Below are positions 36,193 through 45,981 of a stretch of 64,000 nucleotides of DNA, piece by piece. Below the pieces are notes generated by a model. That model was not told where the DNA came from. It ran no database searches and was given only the letters and a program-made list of their open reading frames with translations. A program made the position numbers and the translations under genes. The stretch is from the NCBI GenBank assembly GCA_039028975.1, contig JBCCHB010000029.1:1-64000 (forward strand), written 5' to 3'. Each line of letters opens with the position of its first letter. Positions within the stretch are counted from its first letter, which is position 1. Source of the stretch: JAHBNG01 sp039028975. GTDB taxonomy: Bacteria; Chloroflexota; Anaerolineae; Caldilineales; Caldilineaceae.

Positions 36193-38970
36193 ATGTCTAC
36201 ACAAGCAAAAGCATATATCTGTATCACAATTGTTGTAGGGATAGGTGCCAGCCTATTCTTATGGGGCCAGGTGCCTATCGCTACTGTAGATTGGCTAACG
36301 TTTATGATTTTAGCTTTGATGGCGACTGCCACTCATCTGATCAAAGTAGAAGGGAGCAATCATGAAGCTTGGCACTTCAATTTGAGTTTCTTCCTAGCCG
36401 GGGTGCTGCTTCTTCCTCCAGCTCTCTTTATCCTACTCGTTATCGTCCCACATAGTGTTGAATGGATTAAGGAGGGTATGGAGAACACTTCAGGTCTACA
36501 AAATTGGTATATTCAACCCTTCAACATTGGTACTCACATCCTGTCGGGTACAGCTGCCTATTGGATATTTACTCGACTAAATTCTGATGTACACATCCTC
36601 ATGACGGCGAATGCAATTTCATCCATTACGCTTGCTGCCGTTGCTTACCTCATCATTAACCATGCCCTGATTGGACAAGCTTTGGTCTTAGCCCGAAATA
36701 TCTCATGGGAAGAGTCAGGCGTGATGAGTCCGGAGGGACTCATCTCGGACTTGGCGGTTCTTATGCAAGGATTCGTCGTTGCCTTCGCGTGGCGTATTAA
36801 CCCGCTATTAATTGCTCCGGTTCTTTCATCGTTGGTTCTAATGTATCGAGGATTGTTCATTCATAAACTACAGCAAGAGGCTCGAATCGATGATAAGACT
36901 GGTCTGTGGAACACCCGCCACTTCAAAGCGATATTCAAGGTAGAGCTAGAAAAAGCCCAACAGCTTGAGAAACCTTTATCAATTATAATGGCTGATCTCG
37001 ACTTTCTGCGCAATGTCAATGACCAGCATGGTCACCTTGCAGGTGATCTCGTCTTGACTGAAGTAGGGAAGCTGATTCGTGAGAACATTGGGCTTTCCCA
37101 TACAGGGGCTCGAGCTGGGGGAGAAGAATTCTGCATTCTCATGCCAGGGACCGAAGTGGAAGAAGCATGGGCGATTGCCGAAAAAATCAGATCTGCTATC
37201 GAGCACCATCCATTCCCTATACCGAATAAACAGGATACACTTCATGTAACAATCAGTATGGGGCTTGCCAGTTTTCCTGCTGATGCAGACGAGATTGATG
37301 CCTTAGTGCATCAGGCTGATATGGCACTTTATGAGGCCAAATCATCTGGGCGAAATCGTATACACTGCGCGTCACCTATCTCAATTTGTAAAGGCGTGCC
37401 AGAGAACATATCTTCCCCACATCAATCAATAATCGGATTAATTACAGGCCGAGGGCCGTGTTCACAGGCTGAGTCAGTCACTGGTGCCGAACAACGTAGT
37501 CAGAAATACTCTAAAGAGACCAAGTTTGCCAAATTGGTGCCCGTGTCGCTCATTTGCGGAGTCATCCTTTCAGGGTTGATTGCCACAGGGCTCAGTCTAT
37601 GGTTCGCGACAGTACCCAATTGGACCCTCATATTGTTCCTGTGTATGCTCGGCTTTATTATACAGTTTCTCCAAATTCCCATGTATGGAGAGATGTCTGT
37701 CTCCGCGTCCATGGCAGTCGTATTTGGTGCAGCTTTGCTTAGTGGCATTCCGGGCGTCAGTGGCGTTAGTTTGGCTATAGCGATAGCGCATGGAATTCGA
37801 CGTAGACCTACATACTACAAGTTCCTATACAATTGGGCCGTTCACGTCCTTGCAGGTCTTGTCCCTGCTTTACTTATTCAGTATATCCAGATTCCATTTG
37901 AAATATTTCATCTACATCTACTCATTTTTCCTATTCTGCTAAGTTCATTCGCTTATTATTATGTCGAAACGGGATTGATTGCGGCAGCCATTAGCATTAC
38001 CCAGAATGCATCCTTTATTACAACCTGGAAAGAGCAATTCAAGTGGCTGGCTGGACACTATTTGGCGGCATGTATTGGCGGGCTTTTTCTGGCTGTGGCC
38101 TTTGCAAAGTTGGGTTGGGTTGGGTTACTAGCCTTTGCTCTCCCGATCTTTATGATGCACTACGCGCAAAAACAGTATAGCGACCATACCCGAGGCAGTG
38201 TTAAAGAATTGCGACGTATGAATCAGGAACTCTCAGCAGCCACAGAGGAAATTGAGAAGGCCAATGAGTCAATCACACAGATGAATCACGAGCTATTCCA
38301 AACCTTAGCCTATATCTTGGATGCCCGGGATCCCTATGTTCATAATCATTCGTTACAGGTAGGTGAATACGCAACAGCCATAGCGGAACGGCTAGGGCTT
38401 TCGCCAACTCGGATTGAGCATACACGGCAGGCAGCCTATTTGCATGATATCGGTAAAATTGGCGTTGCCGAAAGCATTCTCCATAAACCGGCCCGCCTCA
38501 CTGATGATGAATATGAAATTGTGAAAGAGCATGTCACGATTGGGGCTGGTATACTTCAAATTGGCCAGAGTTTACGCCATCTAGCACCGCTCATCCAGTT
38601 CCATCATGAACGATGGGATGGTAATGGATATCCGAATGGCCTCCGTGGTGAGGGAATTCCCATTGAATCACGCATTTTGGCAATCTGTGATTCTGTAGAA
38701 GCGATGGCGTCTGATAGGCCCTATCAAAAGGCCTTATCGCTAGATGCCATTATGACAGAAATTCAACGCTGTTCCGGAAGTCAGTTTGATCCAAAGGTCG
38801 TGGATGTTTTCTGTCAATTATTGCAAGAGTATGGAGACGATCTCGTGGTAAATTCCGCTCGAACGGAGTACATGCTGCTACATAGGCAGCCAAAGCAACG
38901 AATGCAGGAAGGCCATGATACCCAGGATTATGCTGTTTTTCCATTGCTATTCCCAGCCGAACATGCTTAA
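36193..38970 (+). CDS. second GGDEF/HD-GYP protein with duplicated membrane module
   Basis: This 925-residue paralogue of the gene at 23251 starts at an ATG with TAAGG seven bases upstream. The order is the same: membrane module (about 1-225), GGDEF with GGEEF at 309-313, linker, second membrane module (about 440-665), coiled segment, and HD-GYP with H751-D752, FHHERWDGNGYPNG and ASDRPYQKA. The I-site position reads G-L-S-H, not R-x-x-D, so feedback inhibition seen in many diguanylate cyclases may be absent. The HD-GYP residues look intact. The two paralogues bracket the kinase, amidase and protease genes. Confidence 0.9.
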   Translation: MSTQAKAYICITIVVGIGASLFLWGQVPIATVDWLTFMILALMATATHLIKVEGSNHEAWHFNLSFFLAGVLLLPPALFILLVIVPHSVEWIKEGMENTSGLQNWYIQPFNIGTHILSGTAAYWIFTRLNSDVHILMTANAISSITLAAVAYLIINHALIGQALVLARNISWEESGVMSPEGLISDLAVLMQGFVVAFAWRINPLLIAPVLSSLVLMYRGLFIHKLQQEARIDDKTGLWNTRHFKAIFKVELEKAQQLEKPLSIIMADLDFLRNVNDQHGHLAGDLVLTEVGKLIRENIGLSHTGARAGGEEFCILMPGTEVEEAWAIAEKIRSAIEHHPFPIPNKQDTLHVTISMGLASFPADADEIDALVHQADMALYEAKSSGRNRIHCASPISICKGVPENISSPHQSIIGLITGRGPCSQAESVTGAEQRSQKYSKETKFAKLVPVSLICGVILSGLIATGLSLWFATVPNWTLILFLCMLGFIIQFLQIPMYGEMSVSASMAVVFGAALLSGIPGVSGVSLAIAIAHGIRRRPTYYKFLYNWAVHVLAGLVPALLIQYIQIPFEIFHLHLLIFPILLSSFAYYYVETGLIAAAISITQNASFITTWKEQFKWLAGHYLAACIGGLFLAVAFAKLGWVGLLAFALPIFMMHYAQKQYSDHTRGSVKELRRMNQELSAATEEIEKANESITQMNHELFQTLAYILDARDPYVHNHSLQVGEYATAIAERLGLSPTRIEHTRQAAYLHDIGKIGVAESILHKPARLTDDEYEIVKEHVTIGAGILQIGQSLRHLAPLIQFHHERWDGNGYPNGLRGEGIPIESRILAICDSVEAMASDRPYQKALSLDAIMTEIQRCSGSQFDPKVVDVFCQLLQEYGDDLVVNSARTEYMLLHRQPKQRMQEGHDTQDYAVFPLLFPAEHA

Positions 38971-39008
38971 TTCAGCATATAGCAGCAATCATTCCTGTCT
39001 AGCGGCTC

Positions 39009-40577
39009 TTATTCAGGCCACGCCCAGGGCAACGTATTCTGGTAGACCCACGTGAGAGTATGTAATATTTGAAAGAGTAGAAGGGGTAGGGCAGCAGCAA
39101 TCAAGTAGCGTAGCAGCGAAAAAACGCTAGGCAGATGCCAAGCTAGTAACAAAGTTGTCGGCAACGCTGCCAAGCTAAATAGATCCCAATCCCGTTGACC
39201 ACCATAATCTGGATTCCATACAAATGTAAGACCTAGATAGAAGATCGATGCAATGGTTAAGAATAATCGCTCTTGCGTAACCGACAATAGCAGTGCATAG
39301 GAAGGTCCAAGAGTCGAATGATCCAAATCACGAGCAGAGGATTCAGAATGTTTTTTGCGGTTGTTCCAGTAGAAGGCCATAATAATTAGCAGAGAAGGCA
39401 AAACCACTGGCGCTACCAATATCTGTTGATTGAGAAAATCACGAATGTGAAGCCAGCTAAACATGGTATAGTGCTCCCATCGAGTCGAAACCTCAACAAT
39501 CGGTACAAACCAACGCCCATCTCCACCGCCTGGGCGATCCTTGGTGAACCAGGCAATTAGTCCGTGTCCTCCTCTTTCCATAATCCAAGTGGTTATCCCA
39601 AACATAAAAAAGATAGGCAGTGCCATCTGAGCAAATGTCCCAATTGGGAATACAGTATTCCGTCTGCTGGCTTGACAAACGCCCAAATAGAGCAGAGATG
39701 GCAACAATATGCCTGTGCTGGGGTGAAGGGACATTGTCACTCCGAGGCAAAGGGCCGGGAGCCATAGATTCTCCTTTCTCCGCAGCAATCTTAATCCAAG
39801 CCAGAGGTAGAGCAATACACCCGCAGCAGCGAAACTGTAATTTTCTATGTACCCAAAGAACAGCTGTATCAACCCGAGCGATACAAGCAAGCCAAATGTA
39901 AGCCAATTAACAGAGGGCCAACCACTCTGGCTTAGTGCTACCGTAACGCCTAAATAGATGAAGCCAGCTATGGGGCTCAGAATCTGATAAGTTGGCGTAG
40001 CATCTGTCCAACCGGCCTGTTGATGCAAGGCAAGCCATAGCTGACTGTGAAGCCAGACATCTAGAGGCGCTTGCCAGGAATGGGTCAGACGGAGTGTTGG
40101 ATCTGGCCATGCAATAGCCCGAGACAAGATATCGGCATCGCCCCATCGGGTATGCGCAATAGGAAAGATAAAGAAGGAAACTGCAAGAAATACCGCGATG
40201 ACAAGCAAAATAATTGATAGCAAGCGATTGTGAGAGATAGCTACATGCAAAGGCGCATATTGAAAAAACGTACTCCGTCCGGCAGAAGCAGGATGTACAA
40301 ATTCAGTGGCATTGGAATGCCAATGCCACTCGCGCAGCCACCAGACGATTATCCCTCCCACGAACAAAACAGCAATAACGAAACCGATCTCATCTGGTAG
40401 ATAAGTAGCTGGCCAAAATCCCCACCAAGCCGCTTCGGGATCGTCCAAATTAGGAATAGGTGTATCCGTGGGTGGCAATTGCAAAACGACCAAGTGCAGG
40501 CCAACCAATACGATCACCAGTAAATGAAAAGTGGCCAGTAAGATACGTTGTGAAAAAATCGATGAACGGTAAGGCAT
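39009..40577 (-). CDS. polytopic membrane protein, GT-C-like
   Basis: This 522-residue protein has about eleven hydrophobic segments. After the second or third it carries W-G-D-A-D-I-L in a loop, followed by P-L-D-V-W-L-H, and mid-protein F-G-Y-I-E-N-Y-S. The loop acids and overall topology resemble GT-C glycosyltransferases, and the context (DUF2723 and SH3 lipoprotein genes upstream on the same strand) supports a surface-glycan role. I cannot assign a named family with confidence. It starts at ATG; an R2 repeat lies between it and the lipoprotein gene. Confidence 0.6.
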   Translation of the reverse strand: MPYRSSIFSQRILLATFHLLVIVLVGLHLVVLQLPPTDTPIPNLDDPEAAWWGFWPATYLPDEIGFVIAVLFVGGIIVWWLREWHWHSNATEFVHPASAGRSTFFQYAPLHVAISHNRLLSIILLVIAVFLAVSFFIFPIAHTRWGDADILSRAIAWPDPTLRLTHSWQAPLDVWLHSQLWLALHQQAGWTDATPTYQILSPIAGFIYLGVTVALSQSGWPSVNWLTFGLLVSLGLIQLFFGYIENYSFAAAGVLLYLWLGLRLLRRKENLWLPALCLGVTMSLHPSTGILLPSLLYLGVCQASRRNTVFPIGTFAQMALPIFFMFGITTWIMERGGHGLIAWFTKDRPGGGDGRWFVPIVEVSTRWEHYTMFSWLHIRDFLNQQILVAPVVLPSLLIIMAFYWNNRKKHSESSARDLDHSTLGPSYALLLSVTQERLFLTIASIFYLGLTFVWNPDYGGQRDWDLFSLAALPTTLLLAWHLPSVFSLLRYLIAAALPLLLFQILHTLTWVYQNTLPWAWPE

Positions 40578-40643
40578 TTGTTAAAAGCTGCTCACACAGC
40601 CTCTCTTATTCATACGCAGTGAAGTGCAGTATCATCAGGAAAC

Positions 40644-40734
40644 TACGCCAAAAACGTTTTGTCCCGACTCTTGCCCCATCCACTTTGGAAAATTCCACGC
40701 AGGGAGAACAGAACGTTCCTGGCCACCCATATAG
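40644..40734. repeat. R2 dispersed hairpin element, copy 2 (about 91 bp)
   Basis: It has the same orientation and length class as copy 1: TACGCCAAAAACG then TTTTGTCCCGACTCTTG on the left, and GGAGAACAGAACG then TTCCTGGCCACCCATATAG on the right. It begins 67 bases upstream of the membrane gene start and ends three bases before the stop of the lipoprotein gene. Confidence 0.8.
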
Positions 40735-40737
40735 TAG

Positions 40738-42084
40738 TTACTCCTCATCTTCAGATGTTCTGACTACAAATTGCGATGAAATCCAACCACCGCCCTCAAC
40801 ATTTTTAATTTCAATGCGCACCCACTCACTATCTAAACTTGTTTCCAGTAGAGCATATCTCTCACCATTTAAAGCATAGGCAATGATTTCCGAATCGGTC
40901 GTAGGTTGGCTGCGGACCCGCAACCGAGAGCCATCAGTTGCCACAAGTATCGTTCCTGGAGCGACTGATGGCAAGTTGGTTGCCTGACTATTCACGATAG
41001 CCGTAGAAGTGGGTATTTGGGTGCGTACCAAGTCAGGTGTCAAGGTAGACGAAGATACCAATTTGGATTCGTTCGATGCGAGAGGCGTAGCTACCGATGT
41101 AGGCGACGAAGGCACACGAGGTGGCAATGCTGTTGCGGTAGGGCCAAATAGTGGTGTAAGCAGAACAGTCGGTGTCGACGTTGGTGACGGTTTGCGTGTC
41201 GGAACTGGATCCTCGGGCAAACGCAGAAATCGAGTTAAGGCCCAGCCTTCTGCCCCCAAAGGTGCGCTGTGCAGGTGGATCCACTGATTATCTGATGTGC
41301 GCTCTAAGATAGTAAAAAGTTCGCCATTGAAGGCAAAGAAAAGGGTTTCAGCAGATACATCAGGCCTACTCCGAAGACGCAACCGTTGTGTACCGGTGTT
41401 AACCACTGCTTGGTTTTTAGCAAGCGCATCAATACGGTTTTCCGGCTCAAGACCATCAGTAATTTCAATACCGGTAATCTCGCCCCATACAGAAATTGTA
41501 TGGGCTCTGACCCAGCCTCGTCCTCCTCTGTCCACCGGCGTATTCAGCCGTACCCATTTACCATCTCTGCTCAATCCGCTTACTGGGTATGATTCTCCCT
41601 CCCGCACCCCACCAATGACTGGAGCACCATCCAAAGGAAGCCGCCGTAAAGCCAGCGACCGAACGACTATGGTTGCCATGGCTTGCCCTATCTCTTGTGG
41701 GTCAGCAGTTGGACGACGTGTTGAATTGGATATACGATTTCCGCTCGGTGTAGTACCGGATCTGATATCGGGTGTAGCATTCAATTCAGGCACAACCTGT
41801 GTAGATGCTGGGTAAGTTGGCGTGAATGTAGGAAATGGAGTGCTAGTGGCTGCGAGATCGTTAGGCGATTTCTCATCAACCTTTGGTTTAGCAGGTTCAG
41901 CAGCAATTGTTTCTTCAGCAATATCCTGCGCTATATCCTTCTCGACACTCCCCAGAAAGGAAGGTAAGCGAATCGTCGATGGATCGATGCGGTTGCCGCC
42001 AGAAGAGCTAGATGAACAACCCGCTATCGATATCGATAGCAGAAGCAAAGGAAGTAGATTTATGCAGGGAAATAATCGATTCAT
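40738..42084 (-). CDS. lipoprotein with SH3-like (SH3b) domains
   Basis: The 448-residue protein has a signal peptide with lipobox S-I-A-G-C at about residue 23, so it should be lipid-anchored outside the membrane. After a Ser/Thr/Pro-rich linker three bacterial SH3-type repeats follow (about 135-200, 225-290 and 375-440), each with an L-R-L/V-R-S/R-x-P/L core and W-V/I-R/H-L/I strands. Low-complexity T/P-rich linkers separate them, as in wall-spanning proteins. SH3b domains commonly bind peptidoglycan. It starts six bases after the DUF2723 stop, so the two are an operon. Confidence 0.85.
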   Translation of the reverse strand: MNRLFPCINLLPLLLLSISIAGCSSSSSGGNRIDPSTIRLPSFLGSVEKDIAQDIAEETIAAEPAKPKVDEKSPNDLAATSTPFPTFTPTYPASTQVVPELNATPDIRSGTTPSGNRISNSTRRPTADPQEIGQAMATIVVRSLALRRLPLDGAPVIGGVREGESYPVSGLSRDGKWVRLNTPVDRGGRGWVRAHTISVWGEITGIEITDGLEPENRIDALAKNQAVVNTGTQRLRLRSRPDVSAETLFFAFNGELFTILERTSDNQWIHLHSAPLGAEGWALTRFLRLPEDPVPTRKPSPTSTPTVLLTPLFGPTATALPPRVPSSPTSVATPLASNESKLVSSSTLTPDLVRTQIPTSTAIVNSQATNLPSVAPGTILVATDGSRLRVRSQPTTDSEIIAYALNGERYALLETSLDSEWVRIEIKNVEGGGWISSQFVVRTSEDEE

Positions 42085-42090
42085 AAACTA

Positions 42091-44253
42091 TTATGGGGTA
42101 ATGAGCACTCGCCCTAACTCTTGAACTGTATTAGCATCGTAGAGAATAACCAACAACTTCCATGGAACCAGATTACGATTATTTGTGTTCAGGTTGACAG
42201 GGTTCGGGTTGTCAGGATTCAGCCTATCGGTGTTCTGGTGACTAGAACTCAAGTTACTCAAAAGCCAATTATAAAGGGTCGGCAGATGAAGAATCGAATC
42301 CTCATCTGTTGTTGTGGGAATCAATAGCGTATAGACATCGCGTATCTGTTCACCTGGTACCCAATACTCAGTGAATGTGACCTGTTGAAGCGGAAAATGA
42401 TCAGATATAAAGGCACTTCCATCAGCCGAGACGATTGGCTCACTACTTATTGGATCCACAAAGCGGAGTGACAACTTGATCCGATTCACCAATTCTGATT
42501 GGGGTCTCCAATAAAACATTATTCGCAGAGATAGACCGCCAGCTTGCTCAAGTCGAACAACATCGATACCATCCAGAAGAAGCGTGCCGTCCAAATATGC
42601 TATATTCAAGGATCGTTCAGGTGTCTTTGGCTCGATCGTACCTCGTGGCCAAACGCGGACGAGAGGCCCTTCACCAGAGAACGAGAAACGGTCCTCGATA
42701 CCGGGCAGTTCCCTGGATATGTAGACAGGATAAGCCTGCTCCATGAGTTGGTCTACTAACTGGAGTCTTAAGGTTTCGTCATTGGCCCATAGCGGAATCA
42801 CATTAGGTGCAAATTTTTCAGCCTCTTGCATATAGAGAAGAGCAGTTGCCTCTCCTTCCAAGCCAACAAATCGGCTTTCCGGAACAAAGTTCACCTTGGC
42901 CATTTCGACAGCCAAATCATGGGCCATCCATGTGTCACGACGATCAACGAATCCATTGTACACTAGAGGTGTTATTCCAATGAATAATGATACGGGTATG
43001 TAACCCCAAACCAGACTTGGAAACCGTTTGAAAGAACGACGAGCCAGCCAATCTAGCCCACCAATGATGAAGAATACGATGGCAAATAGCGACGGCAGAA
43101 GAAAAACTTCTATATCTGCAACCTGGTAAAAGAAACAAAAGGACAAGTTCGTGATAAAAACTAGAAAGAGTAACGTCCATTCAGATACGCTAGACTGCAC
43201 AGATTGTTCGACGGAAGCTCCTCGCAAGTTAGACAACAGAGTATCCACATGAAGTTGTAAAAACTGAAATAAGCGCCCCCCAAGTGGTACAGCCACTAGC
43301 ACTACCCCACCCCAAACAGCTAAAGCTACTCCCCACCAACCAATCTGCTCCACTAAAATCTGCACTACATTAGGCCCACTCCAGCCCCAAAACCGACTAT
43401 ACGAAGAGGCGAATATATGATTATAAAGACCACTCATTGTGTTCGTATAGCTCCCATGTAGATCCATAACACCTTGGCCTGCACGAAATGGAATGTACAT
43501 GTAAATTAACAAAGGTAGCAACAGTGCGGCCACCCAACCGATCCAAACCTTTTGGGGTCGAAATAGATGGGGGCATCTCCAGTAAAGATAAAGAGCTATA
43601 CCTGGTAGTAGCAGTAAGGTTGTGCGATGGTGTGTAAGAGAAAGGCCAAGCAAGACACAGAGTCCAAGCACTGCTCTATGCTGGTGTCGTACCTCGCGTC
43701 CGATCTGGAGCGTCATCAGCAAAATAGCAACAACGAATAGACCATGTAAACTGTAAACTTCGGCAACTGTTGCCTGCTGCCACCAGGGGGAATTTAGACC
43801 AAAGGCGATGGCTGGGGTCACTGAGTTTACGGTATTCAGCCATTTAGGATGAGCAAACGCGTATCCATTGTCAGATGGAAGGTTCGGCGCATTAAGGCGG
43901 GCCACCTTGGCGTCAGGTTCCTCTAACCCAGGCTCCTCTGATTTAGTCTCGCCCCGATGAAACAAAATGGCAGCTAGATGGACAGTTAGTCCAATGGTGA
44001 TAGCTGCCATTACAGCACTAAAAAGATTCATCCGCCAAGCCCAATTCCCTACAGGAAAGAGAACCCGACTCCACAACGCACCCACCAATGTATATAGTGG
44101 ATAACCTGTAGGATGGGCGATCCCTAAGGTGGGAACCACCACTTGGAATTCTAATGTATCATCGAAAAATGTGACGATGCTAGGTGCGGCGGTCGCAGCG
44201 TAAAGAGCCAAAGCAGCAACACCAATACTCAGGGATAAAATCGAAGTGCGCAT
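42091..44253 (-). CDS. DUF2723 (protein O-mannosyltransferase-like) membrane protein
   Basis: The protein has 720 residues from ATG 44253; the frame is open to a TTG 36 bases upstream, but the ATG directly before the first hydrophobic helix is preferred. Early motifs S-I-V-T-F-F-D-D-T-L-E-F and G-I-A-H-P-T-G-Y-P-L are the DUF2723 signature. About ten hydrophobic segments reach residue 430, then about 280 soluble residues follow. A charged insert lies near 100-135. Members resemble eukaryotic TMEM260, an O-mannosyltransferase; bacterial members are mostly uncharacterised. It heads the operon with the SH3 lipoprotein. Confidence 0.85.
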   Translation of the reverse strand: MRTSILSLSIGVAALALYAATAAPSIVTFFDDTLEFQVVVPTLGIAHPTGYPLYTLVGALWSRVLFPVGNWAWRMNLFSAVMAAITIGLTVHLAAILFHRGETKSEEPGLEEPDAKVARLNAPNLPSDNGYAFAHPKWLNTVNSVTPAIAFGLNSPWWQQATVAEVYSLHGLFVVAILLMTLQIGREVRHQHRAVLGLCVLLGLSLTHHRTTLLLLPGIALYLYWRCPHLFRPQKVWIGWVAALLLPLLIYMYIPFRAGQGVMDLHGSYTNTMSGLYNHIFASSYSRFWGWSGPNVVQILVEQIGWWGVALAVWGGVVLVAVPLGGRLFQFLQLHVDTLLSNLRGASVEQSVQSSVSEWTLLFLVFITNLSFCFFYQVADIEVFLLPSLFAIVFFIIGGLDWLARRSFKRFPSLVWGYIPVSLFIGITPLVYNGFVDRRDTWMAHDLAVEMAKVNFVPESRFVGLEGEATALLYMQEAEKFAPNVIPLWANDETLRLQLVDQLMEQAYPVYISRELPGIEDRFSFSGEGPLVRVWPRGTIEPKTPERSLNIAYLDGTLLLDGIDVVRLEQAGGLSLRIMFYWRPQSELVNRIKLSLRFVDPISSEPIVSADGSAFISDHFPLQQVTFTEYWVPGEQIRDVYTLLIPTTTDEDSILHLPTLYNWLLSNLSSSHQNTDRLNPDNPNPVNLNTNNRNLVPWKLLVILYDANTVQELGRVLITP

Positions 44254-44445
44254 AGACCGGAATGGTAATGGATCGTCACCTATCCGCAAAATCTAAGCGA
44301 AGGTCACAGTAGGATTAGGTAGATAAGCTTTTGGCATTCACCTACCGTTTTGGTATGATAGGTCGAGTTTTGCCTAGACTCTATATAATCGATTACCGTA
44401 GCTTAGTAAATCTACTTACCTATCCAAAACAAAATCTGAGCACTT

Positions 44446-45981
44446 GTGGATCCACTATCTTCGACCGAAACAGCAAATTTGATGCTACCAGCCTATTGGT
44501 ATCTGATGATGGCTGTACTCTCTCTTATGTTACCCGCTGGGCTACTGCTGGTTAGTATTGCAGGTTTAGACCCGACCCGGGCTTGGGATGCGGCCGTTGG
44601 CTCACTTGCTGCATCAGGTTTAAGTGGATTTCTCTATTGGGCAGTTGGTTTTGGTCTGCATTTCGGCGGTGTTGGCTTAGTCTACACATACCCAGCCCTT
44701 CAAACACTGATTTGGGAATGGAGTGCATTGTCGACAAATTGGGGGAGCGGCTGGGGCATGGCTGGCCTAAACGGTTGGTTTCTCTCGGGCGTGGATAGTA
44801 CACCATTGATCTATTCGCTCTTTCTGGCCCATTTACCGTGGGTTATGACGGCTTCTATGATTCCCGTCATCGGCCTGCGTGGTCGTGCGCCGGCTATGGC
44901 GACACTACTGATCGCGGCCTGTGTTGGCGGTGTCATCTATCCAATTGCTGGCAACTGGGTTCAAGGGGGTGGGTGGCTGAGTGCGCTTGGACGCAACTTA
45001 CAGCTTGGCCACGGCTTGCTTGATTACGCGGGAACTGGAACCGTGTTTTTAACAGCAGGTGGCTTTGCCTTCGCTGCACTTTTGCTTTGGGTTCCTCGTC
45101 AATCTCCCCAACCGTTGGAATATGAGATGCTTCCGGCGGCTCATCTTCCATTACTTGGCGTAGTCGGTAGCCTTTTCGTATTGATGGGCAGTATCGGCTG
45201 GCTGGGTGCAAATCCGCTTCAGGTTACCTTGCTAGACGAGATGGGTCTTATGCGCGGCGCAGTCAACGTGATGCTGGCAGCAGGAGGAGGTGTACTACTT
45301 CCCTTACTCTATACTTGGTTTGTGACCGGCCAGGGAGATCCACTTATGGGTGGCCGAGGGTTTGCAGCAGGGGCTATTGCAATATTGGCGGCCAGTCCCT
45401 TTGTACAGCCAGGGTCTGCGTTCCTTATTGGGTTGATTGCTGGAAGTCTTCTGCCTTTTGTTACCTATATTTGTAATTCAATTTTACAGCTAGATGACGT
45501 GACAGGGATCCTTCATATGGTCATTATTCCAGCCATGGTGGGCCTTCTCTTCGCCGGCATTTTAGCTGACGGGCGTGCCGGGATTGGATGGCAAATGATT
45601 GGTCTGGATACCTATTTAGGCGTCCCGCAGCAGGGCGTCTCTGGTTTGTTCGTGGCAGATGGGTATCAGGCCGACTTTCCTGGGCAGCTTCAGGCCCAAG
45701 TGATAGGTCTTTTGGCCCTCGTTCTTTGGGGTTTTCTTCCAGGCTTACTCATCTGCACGCCTATTTCGTTACTCTTTTATGCAGTCGAATCACTGCCTTC
45801 ATCCCATAAAAGAGTTATTCCCACTGATGAGCCTCAGCAAAGTCAGGAAGTCCCGCTGCATTCAGAGGATTTATCTATCCCCCAAGCATTACCATCCGAA
45901 AGTACAAATTACCCCCAGCCGAAACCGCGCTTTACAACGCTAACTCGCCGACGTCAGCCTCGGGAGCCGCTCAATGAATAG
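44446..45981 (+). CDS. divergent Amt/MEP/Rh-family ammonium transporter homologue
   Basis: The protein has 511 residues with about eleven hydrophobic segments and a disordered C-terminal tail. The Amt landmarks W-V-x-G-G-G and D-Y-A-G (D193) are present. The twin-histidine positions look altered: the first is F201 (D-Y-A-G-T-G-T-V-F), and the second aligns without gaps to a valine near 359, although H357 is two residues away. It may therefore move a different substrate, conduct differently, or act as a sensor. The start is GTG; an ATG 12 codons later is an alternative. Its 3' end overlaps the convergent phosphodiesterase gene by 28 bases. No GlnK gene is adjacent. Confidence 0.78.
   Translation: MDPLSSTETANLMLPAYWYLMMAVLSLMLPAGLLLVSIAGLDPTRAWDAAVGSLAASGLSGFLYWAVGFGLHFGGVGLVYTYPALQTLIWEWSALSTNWGSGWGMAGLNGWFLSGVDSTPLIYSLFLAHLPWVMTASMIPVIGLRGRAPAMATLLIAACVGGVIYPIAGNWVQGGGWLSALGRNLQLGHGLLDYAGTGTVFLTAGGFAFAALLLWVPRQSPQPLEYEMLPAAHLPLLGVVGSLFVLMGSIGWLGANPLQVTLLDEMGLMRGAVNVMLAAGGGVLLPLLYTWFVTGQGDPLMGGRGFAAGAIAILAASPFVQPGSAFLIGLIAGSLLPFVTYICNSILQLDDVTGILHMVIIPAMVGLLFAGILADGRAGIGWQMIGLDTYLGVPQQGVSGLFVADGYQADFPGQLQAQVIGLLALVLWGFLPGLLICTPISLLFYAVESLPSSHKRVIPTDEPQQSQEVPLHSEDLSIPQALPSESTNYPQPKPRFTTLTRRRQPREPLNE

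Noticed and set aside
41297..41815. 172-codon plus-strand frame opposite the SH3 lipoprotein
   Set aside because: It is an antisense shadow; the minus strand has a lipobox and SH3 repeats.
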